DNA of 64,000 nt from Chloroflexi bacterium OHK40 (GTDB taxonomy: Bacteria > Chloroflexota > Chloroflexia > Chloroflexales > Chloroflexaceae): assembly GCA_004367505.1 (NCBI GenBank), contig SFCB01000035.1, positions 1-64,000 of the forward strand, in the 5' to 3' direction. This document shows positions 57,656 to 64,000 of the stretch, one piece after another. The first letter of the stretch is position 1; each line of letters opens with the position of its first letter. The notes beneath the pieces are model-generated. The model was given only the letters and a program-made list of their open reading frames with translations, was not told the origin of the DNA and ran no database searches. A program made the translations under genes and the position numbers.

Positions 57656-59776
57656 TCACGCTTCCGCGCCGGCCCCGGGGGCTGGCGCGAGGGCCACGGC
57701 GAGGACACGGTTGTTGAAGTGGTCGCTGACGAGCAATGCGCCCGCACCGTAGAGGCGGAGGCCGTGGGGCTCGTTGAGGGGTAGCCCGCCGATACGTTCC
57801 CCGGCCCCAATCAGGGTCGTGAGGGGGCCGCCGGGGCGCATACAGCAGACGCGGTTGTTACCCGAGTCGGCGATGTAGATGGCGCCATCCGGGCTCACCT
57901 CCAGCCCCCAGGGTGTGTCCAGCAGGGCCTGGTGGGCCGGCGCGCCGTCGGGCGAGAAGCCGGGGCGCCCAAGCCCGGCCAGCGTCGTGATCAGGCCGCT
58001 CTGCGCGTCCACCCGCCGGACGACGTGGTGGGCCCGGTCGGTGAAGTAGAGGTTGCCGGAGCGGTCAAAGCGGATCGCCGTGGGGGTGCCGATGCGGGCC
58101 GCCGTCGCGGGGCCGCCGTCGCCGCTATAGCCAGGGAGCCCGGTGCCCACCACAGTGCTGATCAAGCCCGTTTGCCCATCGATGCGCCTGATCCGGCCCA
58201 CGGCGTCGCCCAGGAAGATGTCGTCGCCCGGCCCATGGGCCACGGCCTCGACGTGGACCACACAGGCGCCGAGAGCCGGTCCTCCGTCGCCCTTGTCCCA
58301 CTGGAGGCCCGTCCCAGCCACCGCGCGGATTACCCCCGCCTCGTCGAGCCGGCGTACGTGGCCGTGGCGCGTGTCGGCAATGACCAGCCGCCCCCGCGAG
58401 TCCATCGACACGTCGTGGGGGTTGCCGAGATAGGCTTCGACGGCGGGGCCACCGTCGCCGCCGTAGGCTCGCGCTCCGTTCCCAGCGACGGTGCGGATCG
58501 CCCCGGTGCGCGGGTCGACCGCTCGCACGCGCTGGGACCAGACATCGGCGATGTAGAGTGTGCCATCGGGCCCCACCGCGAGGCCACCGGGGCCGCAGAG
58601 GAACGCCGCCGTGGCCGCGCCCCCGTCGCCCACACCCGTCCCTCCGAGAGCCGTGGTGACGATGCCGGTGCGCCCATCGTAGCGCCGCAAGCGGCCAGAG
58701 CAGTCGCCCCAGAAGACGGTACCGTCGGGGTCGGCCCAGATCCCGGCTTCACAGGAGTTGCAGCGCGTCTCGGCGCCGGGGCGCCCCTCCTCACCGAAGC
58801 CGGGCACGCCGTCACCCACGAGGGTACGCACGATACCGCTGGTCGCCTCTACCTTGCGCACCCGGAAGCCGTACTTCTCGCCGACGTACAGGTTGTCGTG
58901 GGCGTCGAGGCAGATCGCGTCGGGCATGAGGGTTCCGGCCTCCGCAGCCGGCCCGCCATCACCGCTGGAGGAGCGGCGACCGTTGCCGAGCACCGTGGTG
59001 ATCACGCCGGTCCGCATGTCGATCTTGCGCACACGGTCATTGGAGTTGTCGCAGACGTACAGGTCGCCCCGCGAGTCGAAGGCCAGGTGCTCGGGGTGGT
59101 AAAAGCCCGCGTCGAGCGCCGGGCCGCCGTCGCCGTGGTAGCCCATCAGGCCGAGGCCCGGGCCCGCCATGGGCCTGCTGGCGCCGCGCTCCGAGGGGTA
59201 GTGGCGTGCGTCCTGGCCGGCGAACCGCGTGATGATGCCGCTACGCGCGTCCACTCGCCGGATCGTACCCGACCACTCGTCCGAGAGGTAGAGGTTGCCG
59301 GAGCCGTCGACGGCCACCCCGCAAGTGCAGTCGAGCTCGGCTTCGAGGGCGAGGCCGCCGTCACCGCCGCGCCCACTGGCGCCGCTGCCTGCCACGCGGG
59401 TGACGACGCCCGAGCGGTAGTCGATGCGCCGGATCGTCCGGTTGCCCAGGTCGGAGAGATAGAGGTTACCGTGCCGGTCCTGGCAGAGGTCGTGGGGGTG
59501 GAAGAAGCGGGCCTCCAGCGCGGGCCCGCCGTCGCCCCGCCGGCCAGGGACGCCATCGCCCGCGAAGCGATGCAGGAGACCCTCGCGGTCGATGCGCCAG
59601 AGGGTGTGGGCCTGGTAGTCGACCACCACCAGGTCACCGTCGGGCCGGCGCACCACGCCCATGGGCCAGCCCGCGTCGGCGTGACGCGCGGGCACTCCCT
59701 CCCTGTAGGCAGACCCGGCGATGATCGCGCCCCTACGGGGGGCCAGGGCGCCGGCCAGCAGATCGCTCAGCAGCAT
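57656..59776 (-). CDS. NHL-repeat beta-propeller protein
   Basis: 706 residues without a signal peptide or membrane segment, so probably cytoplasmic. At least ten repeats of 50-60 residues, each with a GDGGPA-x-A-like turn and a GNLYxADxxNxRVRRID-like strand (for example HGNLYLSDLGNRTIRRID, RGDLYVCDNSNDRVRKID). This is the NHL/teneurin-type YD architecture, giving one or two propellers. No catalytic residues identified. It begins 3 bases from the BNR stop and shares an operon with DapA-like and ferritin-like genes. Role unknown; a scaffold or ligand-binding platform is possible. Confidence 0.82.
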   Translation of the reverse strand: MLLSDLLAGALAPRRGAIIAGSAYREGVPARHADAGWPMGVVRRPDGDLVVVDYQAHTLWRIDREGLLHRFAGDGVPGRRGDGGPALEARFFHPHDLCQDRHGNLYLSDLGNRTIRRIDYRSGVVTRVAGSGASGRGGDGGLALEAELDCTCGVAVDGSGNLYLSDEWSGTIRRVDARSGIITRFAGQDARHYPSERGASRPMAGPGLGLMGYHGDGGPALDAGFYHPEHLAFDSRGDLYVCDNSNDRVRKIDMRTGVITTVLGNGRRSSSGDGGPAAEAGTLMPDAICLDAHDNLYVGEKYGFRVRKVEATSGIVRTLVGDGVPGFGEEGRPGAETRCNSCEAGIWADPDGTVFWGDCSGRLRRYDGRTGIVTTALGGTGVGDGGAATAAFLCGPGGLAVGPDGTLYIADVWSQRVRAVDPRTGAIRTVAGNGARAYGGDGGPAVEAYLGNPHDVSMDSRGRLVIADTRHGHVRRLDEAGVIRAVAGTGLQWDKGDGGPALGACVVHVEAVAHGPGDDIFLGDAVGRIRRIDGQTGLISTVVGTGLPGYSGDGGPATAARIGTPTAIRFDRSGNLYFTDRAHHVVRRVDAQSGLITTLAGLGRPGFSPDGAPAHQALLDTPWGLEVSPDGAIYIADSGNNRVCCMRPGGPLTTLIGAGERIGGLPLNEPHGLRLYGAGALLVSDHFNNRVLAVALAPAPGAGAEA

Positions 59777-59779
59777 CAG

Positions 59780-60898
59780 CTACACCGTGATCCTTGCCCA
59801 GCGGATATCCATGCGCTCGGGCGTGCCGGCGTAGTACAGCACCAGTACATCTCCGTCGGGCAGGGCCGTCGCATACGGAAGGCCGCAGGTCCAGAGGCTC
59901 ATCTCGGCCAGCAGATCGCCGGTGGAGGCGACCGCGCCCGCGCCCTGCCCGTCAAGAGCGTAGATCAGCACCTCACCCTCGGCACTGAAGGTCTCGTCGA
60001 TGGAGGGAGCAAGGCGGGCCCTGATGCTCCTGCTGCCGAAGCGGTCGACCCAGGGCAGCACGACGCGCCCGTCGGGGAGCACTGCGGGGCGTCCGGCCTG
60101 GTCGGCGAAGCCGAGGGCCTCCGCCATCGACCAGCTGCGGCCGCCGTCCCGGCTGACGCGCCGGTGAACCGCAGCGTAGCGGGCCGCGGCGCTGTCGTAG
60201 GTCCACGCGAACGAGCCGATCCGCCCGTCGGGCCCGACGGCGAGGCGTAGGTCCCAGTTGAAGATGCGCCCGTCAGGGTCCTGGGCCGCGACGATCGGGC
60301 TGCCCCAGCTCTGGCCCCCATCGCGTGAGTGGAGCAGGACCGCGCGCTGGCGCCAGGGCGTAGAGTCGTCGTAGGCCTTGTTGGTCTCGATGCTCATGGC
60401 AAGGGTGCCGTCGGCGAGGCAGAGGAGCGGGCTGGTGAGGCTGGGCGGCCCCAGTTCCACTGGGAGCGGGACGCGGCGCCAGGGGGACCAACTGGCGCCG
60501 TCGTCGGCGCTGTCGCTCAGCAGGATCGCCATCGGCAGGCATCCCTCGGTCGCGGGGTTGAAGAGCGGCAGGCCGGGATAGGTCGATCGGTCCACCCACA
60601 TCGCCGCGGCGATCAGGGCGCCGGGGGCGCGCTCCGTGAGGTAGCAGAGCTTGAGCGTGCCCAAGGCGCCGTCGAACGCGGGTGGCTCGGGCAGCGGGGC
60701 GGGGCCCCGCCAGTTGCGGCCAAGGTCGTCGGAGCGCCAGAGCTCCACCCGCTCGTCGGCGCTGTCCTTGCTCGACCCGGCGCGCAGTGTCGCAAGGAGG
60801 CCGCCGCGGGCGAGGGGCAGCACGGCCGGGAAGGTGAGGGTGGCCCGCGGGGTACCGGGCTCGCCAGCACTGAGGACGCCCCGCTCGACGATCCGCAT
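59780..60898 (-). CDS. BNR-repeat sialidase-like protein
   Basis: 372 residues, six-bladed propeller family with four Asp boxes (S-x-D-x-G-x-x-W type: SDDLGRNW, SADDGASW, SRDGGQSW, SRDGGRSW) spaced through the protein. Such proteins include exo-sialidases and sugar-acid hydrolases, and the Arg triad of true sialidases cannot be assigned with confidence here. No signal peptide, so it would act in the cytoplasm. ATG 60898 overlaps the region of the DapA-like stop with a 1-base gap, so it is coupled. Placed with a DapA-like lyase it might process a 2-keto sugar acid. Confidence 0.75.
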   Translation of the reverse strand: MRIVERGVLSAGEPGTPRATLTFPAVLPLARGGLLATLRAGSSKDSADERVELWRSDDLGRNWRGPAPLPEPPAFDGALGTLKLCYLTERAPGALIAAAMWVDRSTYPGLPLFNPATEGCLPMAILLSDSADDGASWSPWRRVPLPVELGPPSLTSPLLCLADGTLAMSIETNKAYDDSTPWRQRAVLLHSRDGGQSWGSPIVAAQDPDGRIFNWDLRLAVGPDGRIGSFAWTYDSAAARYAAVHRRVSRDGGRSWSMAEALGFADQAGRPAVLPDGRVVLPWVDRFGSRSIRARLAPSIDETFSAEGEVLIYALDGQGAGAVASTGDLLAEMSLWTCGLPYATALPDGDVLVLYYAGTPERMDIRWARITV

Positions 60899-60899
60899 C

Positions 60900-61817
60900 T
60901 CAGGGCCCCCAGTCGGCGTAGCGCTCACGGAACACCCGGCGGCAGGCCTCGTAGACGGCCTCGTCGAAGCCCTGATAGGGCGACAGGAGGCGAAGGGGCA
61001 TCTCATCGAGCCCAGCCATGCGGACGATCATCTTGTCGTAGGCGCCGTCGATGCGACCCTCGGCGAGGGCCGGGCCGAAGACGTCGTTGAGCAGGCGGAT
61101 AAAGCCGTGGTGCAGCTCGAGGGCGCGGGCGAGCCGCCGCTCCCGCGCGGCGTGGAAATACTCCCAGGTCTTTCGCGGCACCATCGCCCCGAAAGAGGCG
61201 AGCAGCGAGCACTCGCCGTACATGGAGCCGTAGAGAAAGTTCTCCTCGCCGAAGAAGTGCTGCAGCTCAGGCGCGTAGGTCATCAGGGCGGCCGCCTGGG
61301 CCGAGCCGCCGCCGGTGTTCTTGGTGGCGACGAGGTTTGGCACCTCCTGGACCAGGCGGCGGTAGTCTGGGCCGCCGAGCACGCGCCTGGCCCGGGGCAG
61401 GTTGTAGTGCAGGAAGCGCGCATCGGGGAAGCTGCCGCAGACGTCGCGGAAGTAGGTTAGCAACTCCGCGTCGCCGAGGGCGCCCCAGCTGGGCAGGACG
61501 ATCTGGAAGGTACGGAAGCCTGCATCGTAGGCGTAGCCGATACGCTCGATCGTGCGGGCGGTCGAGAGCTCGATCACCCCGACCATGGGCTGGATCCCCG
61601 CGCTGCGGGTCTCCTCGTAGAACAGATCGACGACCTGGCGGAAGCGGGTGGTGTCCACGGCGTAGCCCTCGCCGGCGGTGCCGAAGACGTAGAGGTGGCT
61701 GAAGCCGAGCTCGCTCAGCATGCGCACCTCGCGCCGGAAGGTCTCCTCAATCAGCTGTTCGCCCTCATCCCAGGGGATCTCGCAGGAGACCAGGACCGTC
61801 TGCGGGTAGCGGGCCAT
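60900..61817 (-). CDS. DapA/NanA-family aldolase or lyase
   Basis: 305-residue (beta/alpha)8 enzyme of the dihydrodipicolinate synthase superfamily, which handles 2-keto acids through a Schiff base. Lys166 in VATKNTGG is the Schiff-base lysine, Tyr in FLHYNLPR is the proton shuttle, and FGTAGEGYA is the family GT(x)GE motif. Members include DapA, N-acetylneuraminate lyase and 2-keto-3-deoxy-gluconate aldolase; the local neighbours point to a catabolic or sugar-acid role instead of lysine synthesis. ATG 61817 has AGGAGGTGA just upstream. Second gene of the GntR-linked operon. Confidence 0.88.
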   Translation of the reverse strand: MARYPQTVLVSCEIPWDEGEQLIEETFRREVRMLSELGFSHLYVFGTAGEGYAVDTTRFRQVVDLFYEETRSAGIQPMVGVIELSTARTIERIGYAYDAGFRTFQIVLPSWGALGDAELLTYFRDVCGSFPDARFLHYNLPRARRVLGGPDYRRLVQEVPNLVATKNTGGGSAQAAALMTYAPELQHFFGEENFLYGSMYGECSLLASFGAMVPRKTWEYFHAARERRLARALELHHGFIRLLNDVFGPALAEGRIDGAYDKMIVRMAGLDEMPLRLLSPYQGFDEAVYEACRRVFRERYADWGP

Positions 61818-61834
61818 GGGCTCACCTCCTGGGT

Positions 61835-63046
61835 TCAGGCTAGCGCAGCCTCGGGCGGCGTGTGGATCGGCAGGGCGCCGGAGCGGTACTCGGCCTCCCA
61901 GAGCCGCACTATCTCGTCCACATACTGGTCTACGGGCCGGTCGATGCCATGGGCGCGCATCAACTGGGGCAGCCAGTGGCGGCCGTAGGCCACGTGCTGG
62001 CGTTCGTCGGCCATGTCGTAGCTGAGGTACTGGGTCGAGAGCCTGTCGCCGGCATCGCGGTAGGCGGCGAGGTGCTTGCGCCTATAGGGGAAGACGTGCT
62101 TCTCATTGCCCATGGTCAGCAGACAATACTGCGTGGCCGGGTCGTACTGGCTGCGCCAGGCGTAAATCCGCGTATTCTGGGGCACGCTAGTGTAGTCGAA
62201 CCCGTGCTGGGCGAGCCACTCGATCCCGAGGCGGCAGTGGCGGGTCTCGTCGTAGCAGTGGCGAGCGCTGTTGTAGATGAATTCCCAGGGCATGGTCGGT
62301 GAGAGGTACAGCACGAGGGCCACGGTCTCGGCGGCCAGCATCTCCTGGCTGTAGCTCTCGAACTCTTGTAACCGCTCGCTCGCGAAGTCGCCTGCCTGGA
62401 TGAGCTTGCCGGGGTTGCGGTTCGCCAGGCTGAAGCGCTCGTCGCGCGCGGCCTCGCGGGGCGGCACGAAGGCGCGGCGGCAGGTAGGGGCCGCCGGGGC
62501 GGGCGGGCGATCCGCCAGGCCGGTTATGCCCCCGGCCGCGGCCAGAAGCCCGGCGATGTAGCGCTCCCACTCGCCGGGTGGATGGCCCGCCAGGGCCTCC
62601 GCACCTGTGGCGACGTGCTCCTCCTCGTCGAGCAGGATGTGCCTGAAGGCGTAGCGAGTTGGCGCATCGGGGTTGGCGAATGTCTGGGCCATGTGCCAGC
62701 CGTAGGCCTCGATCATGGCGGGCTTGAGCACCCGCAGCAGGCCAGCAAGCAGATCCTGGGCACTCGGGGCATGGATGACCTCGGCCATCAGCCCGATCAG
62801 CGCCGGGTCGTCGGGATCACGGAAGGCGGGGGTCTGGATCTCGCGCAGGCGCTGGTAGAGTTGCTGGACGTGCTGGGCGTCCTCCCAGATCAGCCGGCCC
62901 ATTAGCAGCTTCAGTTCCATCTGGGGCGTGGCGGGCAGCCAGCCGGCCAGGGCACGCAGCAGCTCGTGCTCGACAAAGCGGTACCGGTTGAGCAGCTGCT
63001 TGTTTTCGGCGAAGTCAACCTGCTCCTGGGGCGTGACGATGCTCAT
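61835..63046 (-). CDS. Two-domain ferritin-like di-iron protein
   Basis: 403 residues built of two four-helix ferritin-like domains. Repeated carboxylate/His motifs occur: RFVEHELLRAL and IWEDAQHVQQL (about 23-62), LDEEEHVATG (about 140-149), then ETVALVLYL, YDETRHCRLG and MADERQHVAYG in the second half; the pattern E-x-x-H suggests one or two di-iron sites. Related families (DUF455/ferritin-like oxidases) act on organic substrates, but no exact member is recognised. First gene of the operon facing the GntR regulator, with GGAGG before the ATG. Likely a cytoplasmic oxygenase or oxidase; inferred. Confidence 0.72.
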   Translation of the reverse strand: MSIVTPQEQVDFAENKQLLNRYRFVEHELLRALAGWLPATPQMELKLLMGRLIWEDAQHVQQLYQRLREIQTPAFRDPDDPALIGLMAEVIHAPSAQDLLAGLLRVLKPAMIEAYGWHMAQTFANPDAPTRYAFRHILLDEEEHVATGAEALAGHPPGEWERYIAGLLAAAGGITGLADRPPAPAAPTCRRAFVPPREAARDERFSLANRNPGKLIQAGDFASERLQEFESYSQEMLAAETVALVLYLSPTMPWEFIYNSARHCYDETRHCRLGIEWLAQHGFDYTSVPQNTRIYAWRSQYDPATQYCLLTMGNEKHVFPYRRKHLAAYRDAGDRLSTQYLSYDMADERQHVAYGRHWLPQLMRAHGIDRPVDQYVDEIVRLWEAEYRSGALPIHTPPEAALA

Positions 63047-63134
63047 GCGCCTCCTCCGAGCTGGTACAGCCGGACGGCACCACGTTGCACCGCCGGCACA
63101 TGGGTCTCTGGTTAAGAAGTCATCTTGTACTACA

Positions 63135-63198
63135 ACTATACCACGCGCGCGAATTTGCTGTCAATATGGTTGACAGTGGCCGGCGCTTCTGGCATACT
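63135..63198. promoter_or_regulatory. Divergent promoters sharing one palindromic -35 region
   Basis: Centre: CTGTCAA-N5-TTGACAG (63158-63176), a perfect 7-bp-arm palindrome. Its right TTGACA (63170-63175) is the -35 of the plus-strand promoter with CATACT at 63193-63198 (17-base spacer). Its left half read on the minus strand, TTGACA (63164-63159), is the -35 of the minus-strand promoter with TATAGT at 63140-63135 (18-base spacer). A second half-palindrome CTGGT...ACCAG is at 63197-63217. A regulator bound at the centre would affect both directions. Confidence 0.75.
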
Positions 63199-63233
63199 GG
63201 TCCTATAAAGATACCAGCTCAGAGAGATTGAAC

Positions 63234-63920
63234 GTGCGCACGCTCGAGCCACTCTCGCGGGACACCCTCACCAGGCAGGCGACGGACACGATCCGGCGCT
63301 TCATTCTCTCCGAGGGACTATCAGCGGGGGCGCAGCTGCCGAGCGAGCGGGAGCTGAGTGAGAGCCTCTCGGTCAGCCGCAACATTGTGCGCGAGGCCCT
63401 GAGCATGCTGGTCGCCGAGGGGCTGATCGTCAAACAGCCGGGGCGGGGCATCTTCGTCACCGAGTTCGACCGCGAGGCCGTCGCGCCGCAGATTGCTGTG
63501 TCGGTCGACTACCACGGGCGCAATGCGGCCGCGCTCAGCGAGGCCCGCGCCGCTATAGAGCTCGGAGCTGCGGGTCTGATCGTCCGGCGGATCAGCGACG
63601 CACAGATCCGGCGCCTCGAGGAGCTTAACAGCGCCCTGGAGGAAAACCTGCGCAACCGGCGCAGCAGCATCAAAGAGGATATCGAGTTCCACAAGGTGCT
63701 GCTCGAGGCGACCGACAACCAGGTGCTGATCGGGATGGTGCCGTTGCTCATCGAGCACTTTCGCCTGACGGTGCTGCACCAGCCCAGCGCGATCATCCAT
63801 AACCCCGAGCGCATCGTCGTCGAGCACCAGCGCATCATTGACGCGCTACGCAGGCGCGAGCTCCAGCAGCTTCGCCAGGCCCTCGCCAACCACCTGCACG
63901 TCGCCGAGCTCGAGGCCTGA
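63234..63920 (+). CDS. GntR-family regulator, FadR subfamily
   Basis: 228 residues. N-terminal winged helix-turn-helix (about 10-75: QLPSERELSESLSVSRNIVREALSMLVAEGLI) and a C-terminal all-helical FCD effector-binding domain (about 95-228) whose His residues (EFHKVLLEATDN and HQRIIDAL) are typical metal or ligand sites. GTG 63234 has GAGAG eight bases before it; TTG 63228 is too close to that site. Divergent from the ferritin-like/DapA/BNR/NHL operon with a shared palindrome, so it is very likely its regulator. The inducer is unknown. Confidence 0.9.
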   Translation: MRTLEPLSRDTLTRQATDTIRRFILSEGLSAGAQLPSERELSESLSVSRNIVREALSMLVAEGLIVKQPGRGIFVTEFDREAVAPQIAVSVDYHGRNAAALSEARAAIELGAAGLIVRRISDAQIRRLEELNSALEENLRNRRSSIKEDIEFHKVLLEATDNQVLIGMVPLLIEHFRLTVLHQPSAIIHNPERIVVEHQRIIDALRRRELQQLRQALANHLHVAELEA

Positions 63921-64000
63921 GCCCCGCCCGCGGCCCGGTCCGCTTGTCGCCAGGGCTACGGCGGCGTGATCCCAACGTCGGAATGCAGCGGCAATCTGCC
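63921..64000. other. Right edge of window
   Basis: 80 bases without a supported feature; the window ends before any further gene can be recognised. Confidence 0.5.

Noticed and set aside
57932-60250. 772-residue plus-strand frame
   Set aside because: Antisense of the NHL and BNR genes; its regular repeats only mirror the NHL repeats.

Overview
The window is a high-GC bacterial chromosome segment of about 64 kb, densely coding on both strands, with no phage or IS transposase. The best guess is Chloroflexota. The clues are HspR-CbpA with a HAIR-like operator, a T-box in front of thrS, lipoproteins and a membrane-anchored parvulin suited to a cell with few outer layers, and many Fe/FAD/enolase catabolic enzymes at high GC. 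No 16S is present, so the phylum is an inference. Sigma70-type promoters are easy to see, several of them extended -10 (TGnTATACT or TGnTACAAT), and many starts carry AGGAGG or GGAGG.

Region by region. (1) 1-26 kb is an accessory catabolic region: the 3' part of an oligopeptide/sugar ABC binding protein; an Fe-alcohol dehydrogenase; an enolase-superfamily enzyme overlapping a GHMP/RFAP-synthase-like gene; a non-pyrrolysine MttB methyltransferase followed by two sarcosine-oxidase-like flavoenzymes; an orphan Phd-type antitoxin; an XRE-cupin regulator with GNAT; a ketopantoate-reductase-like gene; a Gfo/Idh/MocA dehydrogenase; a GGQ hydrolase; a third amine oxidase; a YicI-type alpha-xylosidase facing a YjhG/YagF-type (xylonate) dehydratase; an M20 hydrolase; and two MFS transporters. 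(2) 25.8-31.3 kb is a compact + strand run: M20 peptidase, Trm14/TrmN-like tRNA methyltransferase, a DppB-type permease, and a DppC-type permease fused to an extracytoplasmic PQQ-like propeller. (3) 31.3-43 kb is more housekeeping: ybeY, NUDIX, ppa, a TolB-like lipoprotein, a PrsA/SurA-like foldase, thrS under a threonine T-box, an ABC-2 exporter pair, cbpA-hspR with its operator, and a small winged-helix protein. (4) 43.3-57.2 kb: asd, a HAD-like protein, an aminotransferase, sppA, MTHFS, a Sak4-like RecA-fold ATPase, a dagK/large GT-C-like membrane protein/TolB-like lipoprotein operon, a XerC/D recombinase and tRNA-His. (5) 57.3-63.9 kb: a GntR/FadR regulator is divergent from an operon of ferritin-like, DapA-like, BNR and NHL proteins plus an epimerase-like fragment. 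The two promoters share one palindrome that contains both -35 boxes.

Two families of short dispersed repeats occupy several of the gaps. One forms a hairpin with a GNRA-type loop plus 17-bp tandem units. Two of its larger copies lie in opposite orientation about 11 kb apart.

How the genes may work together: the left region looks built to take up and demethylate or oxidise N-methylated amino compounds and to break down xylosides and sugar acids. The right-hand GntR cluster looks like an uncharacterised inducible pathway whose proteins lack export signals. The permease-propeller fusion and the GntR/ferritin/DapA/BNR/NHL cluster are the best candidates for undescribed biology.
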